Shown in pieces: positions 36,323 through 46,056 of a stretch of DNA of 64,000 nucleotides. A program made the translations under genes and the position numbers. Source of the stretch: Alkalicoccus saliphilus (GTDB lineage: Bacteria > Bacillota > Bacilli > Bacillales > Salisediminibacteriaceae); the NCBI RefSeq assembly GCF_003044065.1, contig NZ_PZJJ01000004.1:120079-184078 (forward strand). The letters run 5' to 3'. The notes beneath the pieces were generated by a model that saw only the letters and a list, made by a program, of their open reading frames with translations, was not told where the DNA came from and made no database searches. The number at the start of each line of letters is the position of its first letter. Within the stretch, counting starts at the first letter, position 1.

Positions 36323-37402
36323 ATGGAAGAAATGCTGAAAATGCTTAAAGAGCTGACGGATGCGAACGGTATTCCAGGAAACGAGCGGGAGCCTCGGGAA
36401 GTAATGAAACGATACATCGAACCATTCGCTGATACAGTGGAAACAGACCATCTCGGAAGCCTGATCGCCAAAAAAACGGGTTCAGACGCAGAGGGGCCGA
36501 AGATTATGGTGGCAGGCCACCTCGATGAAATCGGCTTTATGATCACAAATATTGACGACAACGGCTTCTTGAAATTTCAAACCGTAGGCGGCTGGTGGGA
36601 ACAGGTAATGCTCGCCCAGCGTGTGACGGTCATGACGAGAAACGGAACGATCCCAGGAGTCATCGGTTCCAAACCTCCCCACATTCTGGCGCCGGAGGCA
36701 CGTAAAAAATCGGTGAACGTAAAAGAAATGTTTATCGACATCGGAGCAGCTGATAAAGAAGAAGCAGAATCATTCGGCGTACGTCCCGGCGATTCTGTGG
36801 TGCCTGTCTGTGACTTTACTGTAATGAAAAATGAAAAGTATTTAATGGCGAAAGCTTGGGATAACCGGATCGGCTGTGCTATTGCAATCGAAGTACTCCG
36901 CCGTCTGAAGGATGTCGATCATCCGAACACAGTTTACGGCGTAGGTACTGTACAGGAGGAAGTGGGACTGCGCGGAGCCCGTACTTCCGCCCATCATATA
37001 CAGCCTGATATCGGATTTGGCGTCGATGTAGGTATCGCCGGGGATACACCGGGTGTCAGTGACAAAGATGCGCTTGCTAAAATGGGGGACGGACCGCAGA
37101 TTATTATGTATGACGCGTCCATGGTCTCTCATAAAGGGCTGCGTGATTTTGTGACAGATACTGCAGACAGCAGAGAAATTCCGTATCAGTTTGATGCGGT
37201 ACCGGGTGGAGGAACAGATTCCGGAGCTATCCATCTGACAGCCAACGGAGTTCCTGCACTGTCCATCACAGTAGCAACCCGCTATATTCACACGCACGCA
37301 GCAATTCTTCACCGCGACGATTTTGAAAATGCCGTGGAGCTGATCGTCGAAGTGATTAAAAAAATGGACCGTGAAACAGTAAACCGTATTACATTTGACT
37401 GA
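36323..37402 (+). CDS. ysdC: M42 family metallopeptidase (glutamyl aminopeptidase-like)
   Basis: Co-catalytic two-metal aminopeptidase of the tetrahedral TET type, cytosolic. The 359-residue protein shows the metal ligands and catalytic residues in [41 protein letters not shown] and the histidine near the C-terminus ([11 protein letters not shown]). SD CAGGAGG precedes ATG 36323. It corresponds to B. subtilis ysdC. A good promoter and terminator bracket it, so it is monocistronic. Confidence 0.9.
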   Translation: MEEMLKMLKELTDANGIPGNEREPREVMKRYIEPFADTVETDHLGSLIAKKTGSDAEGPKIMVAGHLDEIGFMITNIDDNGFLKFQTVGGWWEQVMLAQRVTVMTRNGTIPGVIGSKPPHILAPEARKKSVNVKEMFIDIGAADKEEAESFGVRPGDSVVPVCDFTVMKNEKYLMAKAWDNRIGCAIAIEVLRRLKDVDHPNTVYGVGTVQEEVGLRGARTSAHHIQPDIGFGVDVGIAGDTPGVSDKDALAKMGDGPQIIMYDASMVSHKGLRDFVTDTADSREIPYQFDAVPGGGTDSGAIHLTANGVPALSITVATRYIHTHAAILHRDDFENAVELIVEVIKKMDRETVNRITFD

Positions 37403-37406
37403 TCAT

Positions 37407-37440
37407 AAAACCGCATCCGGTCTCCGGATGCGGTTTTCAG
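37407..37440 (+). terminator. rho-independent terminator after ysdC, abutting a group B repeat
   Basis: AAAACCGCATCCGG (37407-37420) pairs with CCGGATGCGGTTTT (37424-37437). The repeat end CAGGCTGTTTATTAAGTG begins at the next base. Confidence 0.9.
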
Positions 37441-37660
37441 GCTGTTTATTAAGTGTTTTTTATACATACGAGTCAATTTCATAAGTCGCTTTAAGACAGG
37501 GATTTTCGAACATTGTGAATGATTTCCACTTCAGACGGACGCTTTCCGCGGGGCTCGTCTTCAACTAATTCTTCCAGTGATCTACACTGGAAGAATGGAT
37601 TTTCAGACTTCGCTTTCTCCCGCTGGAGTCACCGTCTGCCGTTTCAATCATATGATTTTA
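37438..37660 (+). repeat. group B repeat, diverged copy B5
   Basis: Starts CAGGCTGTTTATTAAGTG then TTTTTTATACAT exactly as the copy at 63871, and continues with diverged body blocks ACGGACGCTTTCCGCGGGGC, AACTAATTCTTCCAG and CGCTTTCTCCCGCTGGAGTC. An internal dyad CCAGTG/CACTGG lies at about 37573-37591. No gene is visible. Confidence 0.65.
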
Positions 37661-37734
37661 TATACGACTATTTACTTTATAAATGGATAAAATGTTCGTT
37701 AAAATAATTATAAAAATCTAGTGTGAAATTGATT

Positions 37735-37885
37735 CACACGTATGGCGCTTCCTTGGTTTCGTCTCCGCAGGATACTTTTCGGGTGGGTAGGATTCAGCTG
37801 ATTTCTTCCGCCTGAACGGCTCTTCAGCTCGCCCTCTCCCGCCTAAGAGTATTCCTGTCAGGTTCGTCTGACACCTCTGGACATA
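37735..37885 (+). repeat. group B repeat fragment B6
   Basis: TTTCGTCTCCGCAGGATACT, TTTCGGGTGGGTAGGATTCA and GCTGATTTCTTCCGCCTGAA parallel the group B body (CGCCTCCGCAGGACGCTTTCC, GCTAATTTCTTCCTCC). It ends just before the leader of the truncated transposase. The 37661-37734 spacer is AT-rich and unassigned. Confidence 0.5.
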
Positions 37886-37948
37886 AAAAAAAGATCCTCC
37901 TATATGATACAGCTGCGAAACCAAAAACCATCATAAGGAGAATCCTAT

Positions 37949-38130
37949 ATGAATCATAATCGAAATGATCGGATCAATCAAGTCCAGGGACACACGCTGA
38001 TCATCGGCATTGATATTTCAAAGCGTCATCGCTACGCTCGTGGATATACGTGGCAGAAAGATCACAAAGCCTGGAAGTTTTTGAAGTCGAGAGACGGATT
38101 TTCCGTTTTCGAACAGGCCCTGCGGAAGTT
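37949..38130 (+). pseudogene. truncated IS110-family transposase
   Basis: An ATG with good SD (AAGGAG at 37937-37942) opens a frame whose first 55 or so residues (LIIGIDISKRHRYARGYTW, then LKSRDGFSVFEQAL) match the N-terminal RuvC-like DEDD domain of IS110-family transposases; the first catalytic aspartate is the D of GIDISK. Similarity stops near residue 58 and the frame closes at 38212 after 87 codons, where full-length enzymes have about 400. The partner ends of the element are not recognisable. It is a remnant that cannot be active. Confidence 0.7.
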
Positions 38131-38245
38131 TACTGTATCGGCTTCTATGGGTATGGAAGGCGGAGAGAAAACAGGAGAGAGCGTCACGTCCTGTCATCTT
38201 CCGCACACTTGAACAGCAGCTGTTTAATTACTGATTGCTCTGCTG

Positions 38246-38274
38246 TTGACGAATAAGGGTAAGTTGCCTATAAT
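38246..38274 (+). promoter_or_regulatory. consensus sigma-A promoter of the YitT-family gene
   Basis: TTGACG (38246-38251), 17-base spacer, TATAAT (38269-38274). Confidence 0.85.
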
Positions 38275-38314
38275 GCATACTTGTGCTAATTCACCGGAGA
38301 AATGAGGGTCGGCA

Positions 38315-39139
38315 ATGAATAACTATTTCGTAAAACTATCCATTATAGTCGCATCATCTATCCTGCTCGGCTTTACCTTTAACGTCTTCCTGCTGCCGCA
38401 TGAAGTACTGACAGGCGGCGTGACAGGTATTGCAATGATATTTGGTCTTTTAACACCTGTAAACAGTGGTTTCTGGATTATTATCCTGAATATCCCGATT
38501 ATCGTCCTCGGCTGGATGAAACTTGGGAAGGAGTTTATTATAAACAGTATTATATCAGTAGCTGTCACTTCCGTATCCATGCTCTATATTCCTATTGTGG
38601 AAGTAACAGGGGATGCTCTTTTATCCTCCGTATGGGGCGGTGTCTTAACCGGTGTCGGTATTGGGCTGATCATCCGCTTTTACAGCTCAACAGGTGGATT
38701 TGATGTTGTCAGTTTGATATTAATAAAGAAATGGGATGTTCCTCTCGGAGGCATGATTTTCGGACTCAACTCCATTGTCGTCCTCATTTCCGGTTTTTTC
38801 TTCGGATGGGAGCTCGCACTCTACACGATGCTTTCCATCTATATAACGGGTATTGTAATCGACCGAATCCACACCCGGCACGTAAAACTTAATTTGATGG
38901 TAGTAACAAGCAAAGGGGAAGAGGTCCGCCAGGCATTCCTTGATAATCTCGTGCGCGGAGTGACGATTATCGACGGACAGGGAGCCTATTCCCGCGAAGA
39001 TAAAAAAGTGTTGTATACTGTAATTACACGATATGAACTGGAAGTAATCCGCGGCGTGCTCCAGGAAATTGATCCGGATGCCTTCGTCAGTATCGGTCAG
39101 AGCATGCAGGTCATGGGGAATTTCCGACGGGACGATTAA
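38315..39139 (+). CDS. YitT family membrane protein (DUF161/DUF2179)
   Basis: A 274-residue protein with five or six membrane spans in residues 1-190 (including LLGFTFNVFLLPHEVLTGGV and the STGGFDVVSLI loop) and a C-terminal cytoplasmic DUF2179 domain (about 200-268, RGVTIIDGQGAYSREDKKVL). Function unknown. Bacillus genomes carry several paralogues, so I give no gene symbol. It has its own consensus promoter just past the transposase remnant. It precedes the rRNA methyltransferase gene by 32 bases. Confidence 0.88.
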   Translation: MNNYFVKLSIIVASSILLGFTFNVFLLPHEVLTGGVTGIAMIFGLLTPVNSGFWIIILNIPIIVLGWMKLGKEFIINSIISVAVTSVSMLYIPIVEVTGDALLSSVWGGVLTGVGIGLIIRFYSSTGGFDVVSLILIKKWDVPLGGMIFGLNSIVVLISGFFFGWELALYTMLSIYITGIVIDRIHTRHVKLNLMVVTSKGEEVRQAFLDNLVRGVTIIDGQGAYSREDKKVLYTVITRYELEVIRGVLQEIDPDAFVSIGQSMQVMGNFRRDD

Positions 39140-39171
39140 CAGTATAACCTGCAGAGGGGGGGGAGAAAAAC

Positions 39172-39927
39172 GTGGAACCTATTGCATCGGCACAGAACCC
39201 GAGAATTAAAGCCTGGAAAAAACTTCAGCGGAAGCGGGAAAGAGACCGTTCGGGGCTGTTTCTTGTTGAAGGGGAGCACCTTGTGGAAGAAGCGCTTAAA
39301 TCCAATATTAATGTAAAAGAAATTATTGTAGTCGAAGACAGGGAACTCCCAAAAGAGTGGGCAGTCACGGAGGTTGAAGTTGTCCGTGTAACAGAGCGTG
39401 TATTCCAGGAACTTGCGGAAACCGAAACACCGCAGGGAATGATTGCTGTGTGTGAAAAGCCGCCTCCAGAAAATATGCTGTTTGAATCCGGCAGATATTT
39501 GTTTCTCGACCGGATTCAGGACCCGGGGAATCTTGGGAATCTCGTTCGCACAGCAGAGGCGGCAGGTCTTCAGGGAGTTGTATTCGGCAGTGGCTGTGCG
39601 GATCCTTACAACGGAAAAGTAGTCCGCTCCACCCAGGGAGCTCTTTTTTATATGCCTGTCCAGCAGATGGATCTATCGGAAGCGTTGGAACACTGCCGTG
39701 CCAACAGAGTACCTGTATTCGGTACAAGCTTAAACGGCAGCACGTACTCGGCGATCGCCCCGCAGGAATCATTTGCTTTGTTAATGGGCAATGAAGGAAG
39801 CGGTGTAGATCCTTCCCTTCTGGAACAAACCGACCATAACCTCTACATTCCGGTTCACGGAAGATCAGATTCACTGAACGTCAGTGTCGCAGCCGGAATC
39901 CTTATTTACCATCTCCGGGGAGACTGA
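39172..39927 (+). CDS. ysgA: TrmH/SpoU family RNA methyltransferase, YsgA-like
   Basis: SPOUT-class 2'-O-ribose methyltransferase, probably acting on rRNA. The 251-residue protein has an N-terminal substrate-binding domain (about 1-95, starting MEPIASAQNPRIKAWKKL) and the knotted SpoU domain with motif 1 QDPGNLGNLVRTAEAAG, motif 2 LLMGNEGSGVDP and motif 3 SLNVSVAAGIL. GTG start at 39172 with a G-rich SD region. It precedes pheS as in B. subtilis; sspI, found between them there, is absent here. Confidence 0.9.
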   Translation: MEPIASAQNPRIKAWKKLQRKRERDRSGLFLVEGEHLVEEALKSNINVKEIIVVEDRELPKEWAVTEVEVVRVTERVFQELAETETPQGMIAVCEKPPPENMLFESGRYLFLDRIQDPGNLGNLVRTAEAAGLQGVVFGSGCADPYNGKVVRSTQGALFYMPVQQMDLSEALEHCRANRVPVFGTSLNGSTYSAIAPQESFALLMGNEGSGVDPSLLEQTDHNLYIPVHGRSDSLNVSVAAGILIYHLRGD

Positions 39928-39938
39928 TAAAAAAGAAA

Positions 39939-39967
39939 TTGAAATGACTCCTCAAACCTTATATAAT
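39939..39967 (+). promoter_or_regulatory. promoter of the pheST leader
   Basis: TTGAAA (39939-39944), 17-base spacer, TATAAT (39962-39967), 12 bases after the ysgA stop. Confidence 0.85.
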
Positions 39968-39984
39968 AATCTGCATACGACAAA

Positions 39985-40247
39985 TTATGACGTAGAAAGA
40001 GCATAGTAGGCGGTTGATCATCTTTTAACAGGGAGGCTGTGTCCCCGACTGTAAGCACAGCTTAAAAGGTGCGCTGAATTCACTCTGGAGTCGGCATCGG
40101 AAAACGGCAGAAGCCGTTAAGGTGCCCCGGCAGAAGACCGTTACCCTTCGTTGCCAATGAAGTGAATGGAGCCTTGTGCTCTGTTAATAAGGGTGGTACC
40201 GCGAGTCTTTCGTCCCTTGATAAAGGGGGAGAAAGGCTTTTTTTTAT
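39985..40247 (+). promoter_or_regulatory. T-box riboswitch (phenylalanine) of pheST
   Basis: Leader with the T-box AGGGTGGTACCGCGAGT (40190-40206), then a terminator CTTTCGTCCCTT/AAGGGGGAGAAAG with a run of eight T (40203-40247). The triplet TTC at 40079-40081 lies in the expected upstream specifier region and matches phenylalanine. Confidence 0.92.
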
Positions 40248-40268
40248 GAATAAAGGAGGCAGAAAAGC

Positions 40269-41303
40269 ATGTTGGAACGATTACAGGAACTGCACGGAGA
40301 AGCAGCAGCAAAAATAGAGGAAGCAAATACGCTGGATGAGCTGCAGCAGGTGCGTGTTGCATACTTAGGTAAAAAAGGACCGATTACAGAAGTAATGAAA
40401 AGCATGGGGAAGCTGTCTAAAGAAGAGCGGCCGGTAGTGGGACAGAAAGCAAATGAAGTACGCGAAAACCTTCAGCAGCTGATCGAGCAGAAAGAATCAG
40501 TTTTGGAACAGGCAGCTGTAACGGAGCAGCTGAAAAAAGAAAGCATCGATGTGACGCTTCCGGGGCGTCCGGTAAAAAAAGGAAGCCGGCATCCGCTTAC
40601 TTCTGTTGTGGAACGGATTGAAGATGTTTTTACCGGAATGGGCTTCCAGGTGGCGGAAGGACCGGAAGTGGAAACCGATTACTATAATTTTGAATCACTG
40701 AACCTGCCGAAACACCATCCGGCACGGGACATGCAGGATACATTTTTTATTACGTCTGATCTTCTTCTGCGCACCCAGACTTCTCCGGTACAGGTGAGAA
40801 CGATGGAAAAGCATGAAGGCCGCGGACCGGTCAAAATTATTTGTCCAGGAAAGGTATACCGACGTGACGAAGACGATGCAACGCACTCCCACCAGTTTAT
40901 GCAGATTGAAGGTCTCGTTGTAGATGAGGGCATCCGTATGAGCGACTTGAAGGGGATTTTTGAAGCATTCGTAAAAAGTTATTTCGGGGAAGACCGGAAA
41001 ATCCGGCTTCGTCCAAGTTTCTTTCCGTTTACAGAGCCGTCCGCAGAGCTAGACATTTCCTGTGCTCTCTGCGGTGGAGAAGGATGCCGGACGTGCAAGG
41101 GAACCGGTTGGATTGAAGTTCTTGGTGCCGGAATGGTTCATCCGAACGTACTGGAAATGGGCGGATTTGATCCGGAGAAATATTCCGGATTTGCTTTCGG
41201 TATGGGAGTGGAGCGGTTTGCGATGCTTAAATACGGCATTGATGATATCAGGCATTTCTATACGAATGACGCACGTTTTCTGGAACAGTTCACCCGCGAA
41301 TAA
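40269..41303 (+). CDS. pheS: phenylalanyl-tRNA synthetase alpha subunit
   Basis: Catalytic alpha subunit of the (alpha-beta)2 class II synthetase. The 344-residue protein has an N-terminal coiled-coil arm (about 1-85, [20 protein letters not shown] onward) that contacts tRNA, and the catalytic domain with motif 2 [19 protein letters not shown] and motif 3 [26 protein letters not shown] precedes ATG 40269. T-box control applies to both subunits. Confidence 0.96.
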   Translation: MLERLQELHGEAAAKIEEANTLDELQQVRVAYLGKKGPITEVMKSMGKLSKEERPVVGQKANEVRENLQQLIEQKESVLEQAAVTEQLKKESIDVTLPGRPVKKGSRHPLTSVVERIEDVFTGMGFQVAEGPEVETDYYNFESLNLPKHHPARDMQDTFFITSDLLLRTQTSPVQVRTMEKHEGRGPVKIICPGKVYRRDEDDATHSHQFMQIEGLVVDEGIRMSDLKGIFEAFVKSYFGEDRKIRLRPSFFPFTEPSAELDISCALCGGEGCRTCKGTGWIEVLGAGMVHPNVLEMGGFDPEKYSGFAFGMGVERFAMLKYGIDDIRHFYTNDARFLEQFTRE

Positions 41304-41326
41304 TCACACAGAAGGAGGATACCGTT

Positions 41327-43744
41327 TTGTTAATTTCCTATCAATGGCTAAGTAACTATGTAGATATATCAGATATTACTCCACAGCAGCTGGCAGACGA
41401 GCTGACGCTTCACGGCGTAGAGGTGGATGCTGTAGAGGAACTAGGGTCGGAAGTAAAAAGCCTGACCGTTGGTAAGGTACTTTCCTGCGATCAGCATCCC
41501 GATGCCGATAAACTGAAAGTATGCCGAGTGGACGTGGCAGAAGAAGAACCGCTGCAGATTGTGTGCGGTGCTCCGAACGTAGCAGAGGGGCAGCTTGTCG
41601 CTGTCGCCCGTGTCGGAGGAAGGCTTCCGGGCGGTGTGAAAATAAAAAAGGCGAAACTTCGCGGCCAGCGGTCGGAAGGAATGATCTGTTCCCTTCAGGA
41701 ACTCGGTTTTGAAGGGAAAGTCGTTCCGAAAAAGTACAGCGAAGGCATTTTTGCTTTTCCTGAAAATCGGGAACCCGGAAGTGATGCAAAAGAAGCTCTC
41801 GGATTGAACGACACAGTGCTTGAGCTCGACCTGACTCCGAACCGATCCGACTGTCTGAGTATGCTTGGAACGGCGTATGAAATAGCGGCTGTACTGGGAC
41901 GGCAGGTGAAACTCCCGGATGCGCCGGTAACGGTATCAGCTAAGAAAGCTTCCGAAGTCGTTAAAGTGACAGTGGAGGATAAAGAAGCCAATCCATATTA
42001 TGGAGCCGGTATGATTCAGGGAGTCACTATCAAAGAATCCCCTCTCTGGCTGCAGACAGCTCTGATGGCCTCCGGTGTCCGCCCGCTGAACAACGTGGTG
42101 GATGTAACAAACTATGTGCTGCTTGAATACGGACAGCCGCTGCATGCGTTTGACTTTGACCGTTTCGGGTCCGACGAAGTCGTTGTCAGAAAGGCCTATT
42201 CTGAAGAAAAAATGGTGACTCTGGACGGGGAAGAGCTTCTGTTGTCAGACAGCCATCTTGTCATTACGAATGGTAAAGAACCGACAGCTCTCGCCGGTGT
42301 AATGGGTGGAGCTACTTCGGAAGTGGAAAACGATACGTCGAATCTTCTTCTGGAAGCAGCGTACTTTAACCCGTCCGTTGTACGTCAGGCACAGCGTGAT
42401 CTCAGTATCCGCAGTGATTCGAGCATCCGTTTTGAAAAAGGAGTCGATCCAAACGGTGTTGTTCCTGCGGGACGTCGGGCAGCTTCCCTTATTCAGCAGC
42501 TTGCCGGAGGAGAAGTACTCGACGAAACGGCAGAATTTGATGAACTGGACCGGAGTGAAAAAATCGTCCGTATTACACTTGGACGTATCAACAGTTCGCT
42601 CGGAACCGATTTAAGCGCAGAAAACGTGCTTTCGATCATGGACCGTCTCCAATTTAAAGCAGAAGAGGAAGAAGGCGAATTTATTATACACGTTCCGACA
42701 CGCCGTCAGGACATCTCCATCGAACCGGATATCGTGGAAGAAGTAGCCCGCCTGTACGGATACGACAATATCCCTGTCACACTGCCGAATACCCCATCCA
42801 CTCAGGGAGGGCTTTCGGAAAAACAGAAACAGAAACGTAAAATACGCCGCTATCTGGAATCGAGCGGACTGCATGAAGCGGTCAGTTATTCCTTGACGAC
42901 AAAAGAAAAGGAAGCTGCTTTTATCGGAGCGGAACAGGCGCGGGTTGCTGTCGCCCTCCCTATGAGTGAAGAGAGGAGTACCCTCCGGACAACGCTAGTC
43001 CCGCACCTGCTGGATGCGCTGAGCCATAACCGGAACAGAAACCGTTACAACCTTTCGCTGTATGAAATGGGATCTGTTTTTCATACAGAGGAAGAAAATG
43101 TCAGCGTTCAGCCGCAGGAAGAGACCCACCTGGCCGGCGCCTTCATGGGACTGTGGGAACAGCATGCCTGGCAGGGAGAGAAAAAAGCGGTTGATTTCTT
43201 CGTTGTAAAAGGTGTTGTGGAAGGAATTCTTGCGGAGCTTCAGGTTGTGGCAGGATTTGAAAAAACAGAAAAACCGGGACTTCATCCAGGACGTACGGCT
43301 TCTGTCGTTGCCGATGGGGAGGAAGTGGGCTGGATCGGCCAGCTGCATCCGTCAACTGCCAAACAGTGGTCGCTTCCGGAAACGTACGTTTTCGAACTGA
43401 ACCTTATGAAGCTCCTTGAATCCGGAGGAGACGAGATGCGCTACCGCCCGATCCCGCGTTATCCTGCAGTGGACCGTGACATTGCACTCGTTGTGGATCA
43501 CGAAGTCAGTGCCCGTGAACTGGAGGCAGTAATCCGGGAAACCGGCGGGGAGCTTCTCACACGTGCGGATGTGTTTGATCTGTATGAAGGAGAGCATGTG
43601 GAAGCAGGGAAAAAATCCGTTGCTTTTTCTCTTCGCTATCTGAATACGGAAAAAACACTTACGGAAGAAGAAGTAACGCTCGTTCACAGTCAGGTGCTGA
43701 AAGCACTCGAAGAAAAAACCGGAGCTGTGCTCCGCGCCCAGTAA
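41327..43744 (+). CDS. pheT: phenylalanyl-tRNA synthetase beta subunit
   Basis: The 805-residue beta subunit carries the N-terminal EMAP/OB tRNA-binding domain (about 40-150), B5 and B3/B4 editing domains (about 215-480) that hydrolyse Tyr-tRNA-Phe, a catalytic-like core, and the C-terminal ferredoxin-fold anticodon-binding domain (about 710-805). The start is TTG 41327, giving MLISYQWLSNYV, with GGAGG at 41314-41318 at ideal spacing; no upstream alternative exists. It follows pheS by 23 bases. Confidence 0.95.
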   Translation: MLISYQWLSNYVDISDITPQQLADELTLHGVEVDAVEELGSEVKSLTVGKVLSCDQHPDADKLKVCRVDVAEEEPLQIVCGAPNVAEGQLVAVARVGGRLPGGVKIKKAKLRGQRSEGMICSLQELGFEGKVVPKKYSEGIFAFPENREPGSDAKEALGLNDTVLELDLTPNRSDCLSMLGTAYEIAAVLGRQVKLPDAPVTVSAKKASEVVKVTVEDKEANPYYGAGMIQGVTIKESPLWLQTALMASGVRPLNNVVDVTNYVLLEYGQPLHAFDFDRFGSDEVVVRKAYSEEKMVTLDGEELLLSDSHLVITNGKEPTALAGVMGGATSEVENDTSNLLLEAAYFNPSVVRQAQRDLSIRSDSSIRFEKGVDPNGVVPAGRRAASLIQQLAGGEVLDETAEFDELDRSEKIVRITLGRINSSLGTDLSAENVLSIMDRLQFKAEEEEGEFIIHVPTRRQDISIEPDIVEEVARLYGYDNIPVTLPNTPSTQGGLSEKQKQKRKIRRYLESSGLHEAVSYSLTTKEKEAAFIGAEQARVAVALPMSEERSTLRTTLVPHLLDALSHNRNRNRYNLSLYEMGSVFHTEEENVSVQPQEETHLAGAFMGLWEQHAWQGEKKAVDFFVVKGVVEGILAELQVVAGFEKTEKPGLHPGRTASVVADGEEVGWIGQLHPSTAKQWSLPETYVFELNLMKLLESGGDEMRYRPIPRYPAVDRDIALVVDHEVSARELEAVIRETGGELLTRADVFDLYEGEHVEAGKKSVAFSLRYLNTEKTLTEEEVTLVHSQVLKALEEKTGAVLRAQ

Positions 43745-43773
43745 TTTTTAAGAGTTCGTTTCATTTATAATAG

Positions 43774-43825
43774 AAAAGCTGCCCCTGGAAGCCGATGGAC
43801 CGGCTTTTTCAGGGGCAGCTTTATT
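43774..43825 (+). terminator. rho-independent terminator of pheST
   Basis: AAAAGCTGCCCCT pairs with AGGGGCAGCTTT across a 23-base loop that itself contains AAGCCG/CGGCTT. Ends TTATT. The following 43826-44003 (to the convergent rnhC stop) holds no feature I can support. Confidence 0.8.
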
Positions 43826-44003
43826 GTAGTGGTCGGGCAAATTATACAGGTTAAGAAAAATAAATAGGAGGAATGGCCGACTTCGTTTCTGAAGGGAGTT
43901 CCAAAAAGGCAGGCTTAAGTGGAGTCCACCCCCTCTCTTACCGGAATAATTCTTCGACCTGCAAGCTTCTTTTCAGAGGTGTCCGCAGAAGGGATCCGGC
44001 AGA

Positions 44004-44945
44004 TTAAAGCTGCTTTACCGCACGGTCCGTGTTGGAAAAATGCCATTTCACCGAGTTATACAGGGCTTCTTTTCCCCGGGACTTGTAAATTTCCCGGGCC
44101 GCTTGGTCGACGCGGGGGCCTGCTCCTTTCGGGATGGTCACCCCGAGCGTTTCGGCCAGTTTATCCATTTCCTTTAAAAACGCATAGCGGGCAAGAATGG
44201 ATCCCGCGGCAACAGCAGGATGCAGATCCTCTGCTTTTGTCGCGAAATAAATAGGGAGGGTATCCGGCCATTGTTTGCCGCTCTGTTTTAAGTAGGAAAA
44301 ATAGGTGTCGGGTTTTACGAACTGATCAATCAGCACGCCGTCGAACGGTTCCCCGTTTTCTTTCAGTTTGGCAATCACGTTTTTAATCGCTTCATGGTGC
44401 AGCAGAGCTTTCATGCGGCCTTGATTCATTCCTTCTGCCTGCAGACGGTTATATTTTTCGTTGCGGAGCACTGTCAGGCTGTAAGTGCACTGTTTTAAAA
44501 GCTTTGGTGCAGTCTGCCGGATTTCGGGGTCAGTAATTGTCTTGGAATCCCTCAGGCCGAGGGAGGCAGCTGATTCAAGCTGATCCCTTGTTAAATGGGC
44601 AGCTACTACTGTGATCGGTCCGAAATAGTCACCGGTCCCGGTTTCGTCGCTTCCGACGAGCGGGAGGCCGTCAATGGATTTCGGAGGAGCATACCGGTGG
44701 TGATCGACAGAAGATTTGGCAGAGGACTTCGCCGAAGCCGCGGGACTGCCCCAGCGGGAAGCCTCCTTATGGCTGTTTTTACCTTGAAACAATACTTTGC
44801 CCGATTTATAGGCGGTGATATGGCACCCATCCGTTTTGACGGAAAAAACGGCTCCCGGGGGTGTGGAGGCGAGTCCGCCTTTCTCGTAATAGGTTTTCAT
44901 TTCTGTCAGCTGTCTGGATGATGCTTTAATAACCTGCTGGCTCAT
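44004..44945 (-). CDS. rnhC: ribonuclease HIII
   Basis: Degrades RNA of RNA-DNA hybrids (R-loops, Okazaki primers). The 313-residue minus-strand protein has the N-terminal TBP-like substrate-binding domain (about 1-85) and the RNase HII/HIII catalytic domain with the DEGK-equivalent GSDETGTGDYFGP, LRDSKTIT and the later aspartate in VLIDQF. ATG 44945 has SD GGAGGA on this strand; an upstream in-frame extension to 45101 lacks homology. It is divergent from zapA, as in B. subtilis. Confidence 0.95.
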   Translation of the reverse strand: MSQQVIKASSRQLTEMKTYYEKGGLASTPPGAVFSVKTDGCHITAYKSGKVLFQGKNSHKEASRWGSPAASAKSSAKSSVDHHRYAPPKSIDGLPLVGSDETGTGDYFGPITVVAAHLTRDQLESAASLGLRDSKTITDPEIRQTAPKLLKQCTYSLTVLRNEKYNRLQAEGMNQGRMKALLHHEAIKNVIAKLKENGEPFDGVLIDQFVKPDTYFSYLKQSGKQWPDTLPIYFATKAEDLHPAVAAGSILARYAFLKEMDKLAETLGVTIPKGAGPRVDQAAREIYKSRGKEALYNSVKWHFSNTDRAVKQL

Positions 44946-45162
44946 GTTGTCCTCCTGTGTACACGATTTTTCTGATGAACTGTCTCTTATATTGTCAACG
45001 CTTGACCATAAAGGCGGATATATCCTGTTTGATTGTATCAGATTCGGGCGGTGAGGAGCTACATGATACCGTTTTCCGGTCAACAGCAAATTTATTTTCA
45101 TACGGCGGCTGGCATGTTATGATGAAAGATAGGATTTCAACTGCAGACGGGGAGGGAGCGCG

Positions 45163-45414
45163 TTGGATGAACAAAATCGTAAAATACGTACCGTTGTGCG
45201 CATCGGTAAAAACACATATACGGTCGTAGGCAAAGAAAGTGAGCAGCATGTGATGGAAGCTGCCGATCTTGTTGACGCCAAAATAAGGGAAATTAAATCG
45301 AAAAATCCTTATTTATCTTCCACCCAGCTTGCTGTCCTGGCTGCTTTGAATATAAGCAATGATTATGTAACAGTGAAAAAGAAACTTGAGGACAAACAAA
45401 ACGAAGAGGATTGA
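45163..45414 (+). CDS. zapA: cell division protein ZapA
   Basis: Small FtsZ-binding protein that bundles protofilaments at the Z ring. The 83-residue protein has the N-terminal beta-hairpin head (RKIRTVVRIGKNTYTVVG) and a C-terminal coiled coil (NISNDYVTVKKKLEDKQ). The start is TTG 45163 with GGAGGG at 45151-45156. The stop overlaps the region just before cvpA; the two are co-transcribed. Confidence 0.9.
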   Translation: MDEQNRKIRTVVRIGKNTYTVVGKESEQHVMEAADLVDAKIREIKSKNPYLSSTQLAVLAALNISNDYVTVKKKLEDKQNEED

Positions 45415-45419
45415 CGTTC

Positions 45420-45962
45420 ATGCTTAGTATATTTTTAATTATTATGCTTCTGATCAGTTTTATGGTCGGTTACCGGCGGGGATTTATTCTGCAGGCGGTG
45501 CATATTGTCGGCCTGATCATCTCGTTTCTTGTGGCCTGGCTTTATTATGAAAACCTGTCTGGCATAATTCAGCTCTGGGTGCCGGAGACACAGCTTCCGG
45601 ATGAGTCACCCTGGCCCCTGATGAACGAAGCTTTCGGTAATGAAAATGTTTATTACAACGGGATAGCATTCGTTATTATTTTTATTGTGGTAAAAATTAT
45701 TACGCAGATTATCGGTTCGATGCTTGATTTTGTCGGGAATCTCCCGGTGCTTCACTTTATCAACAACTGGCTCGGAGCAGTGCTCGGCTTTATTGAAGGT
45801 CTGATTATTACGGCCATTCTGCTGCACCTTGCCGCGCTGATCCAGGTGGACTTCGTCCAGGAGCTGCTGCAGACTTCATCGGTCGCCCAATGGATTTTCC
45901 ATTATACACCGATTGTGTCCAATGAAATCCGGGAACTTTGGATTGAAGGGACAGGCCGGTAG
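45420..45962 (+). CDS. cvpA: CvpA family membrane protein (YshB-like)
   Basis: A 180-residue protein with four membrane spans (about 3-20, 25-45, 78-98 and 112-140), including the signature GYRRGFILQAVHIVGLIISF. Named after colicin V production in E. coli; role in bacilli unclear. ATG 45420 is preferred with GAGGA about 10 bases upstream; an in-frame TTG at 45411 overlaps the zapA stop. The zapA-cvpA-polX-mutS2 order is conserved. Confidence 0.88.
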   Translation: MLSIFLIIMLLISFMVGYRRGFILQAVHIVGLIISFLVAWLYYENLSGIIQLWVPETQLPDESPWPLMNEAFGNENVYYNGIAFVIIFIVVKIITQIIGSMLDFVGNLPVLHFINNWLGAVLGFIEGLIITAILLHLAALIQVDFVQELLQTSSVAQWIFHYTPIVSNEIRELWIEGTGR

Positions 45963-45984
45963 ATTATTTTTAACAGAACGATAA

Positions 45985-46039
45985 AAAAGCCTGTTTTTTC
46001 GAACGTGCTTATGGCACCAGGAAAACAGGACTTTTTTTT
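45985..46039 (+). terminator. terminator-like hairpin between cvpA and polX
   Basis: AGCCTGTTTT (45988-45997) pairs with AAAACAGGACT (46022-46032) with one bulge, followed by eight T, immediately before the polX SD. Confidence 0.65.
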
Positions 46040-46056
46040 GTGAAGGAGAGAGTCCT

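Noticed and set aside
37438..37925. Direct-repeat pattern considered as a CRISPR array
   Set aside because: The similar blocks are imperfect, unevenly spaced and belong to the dispersed B repeat; there are no regular spacers and no cas genes.
39928..40268. sspI, expected between ysgA and pheS from B. subtilis synteny
   Set aside because: The gap contains only the promoter and T-box leader of pheS, with no small acid-soluble protein frame.
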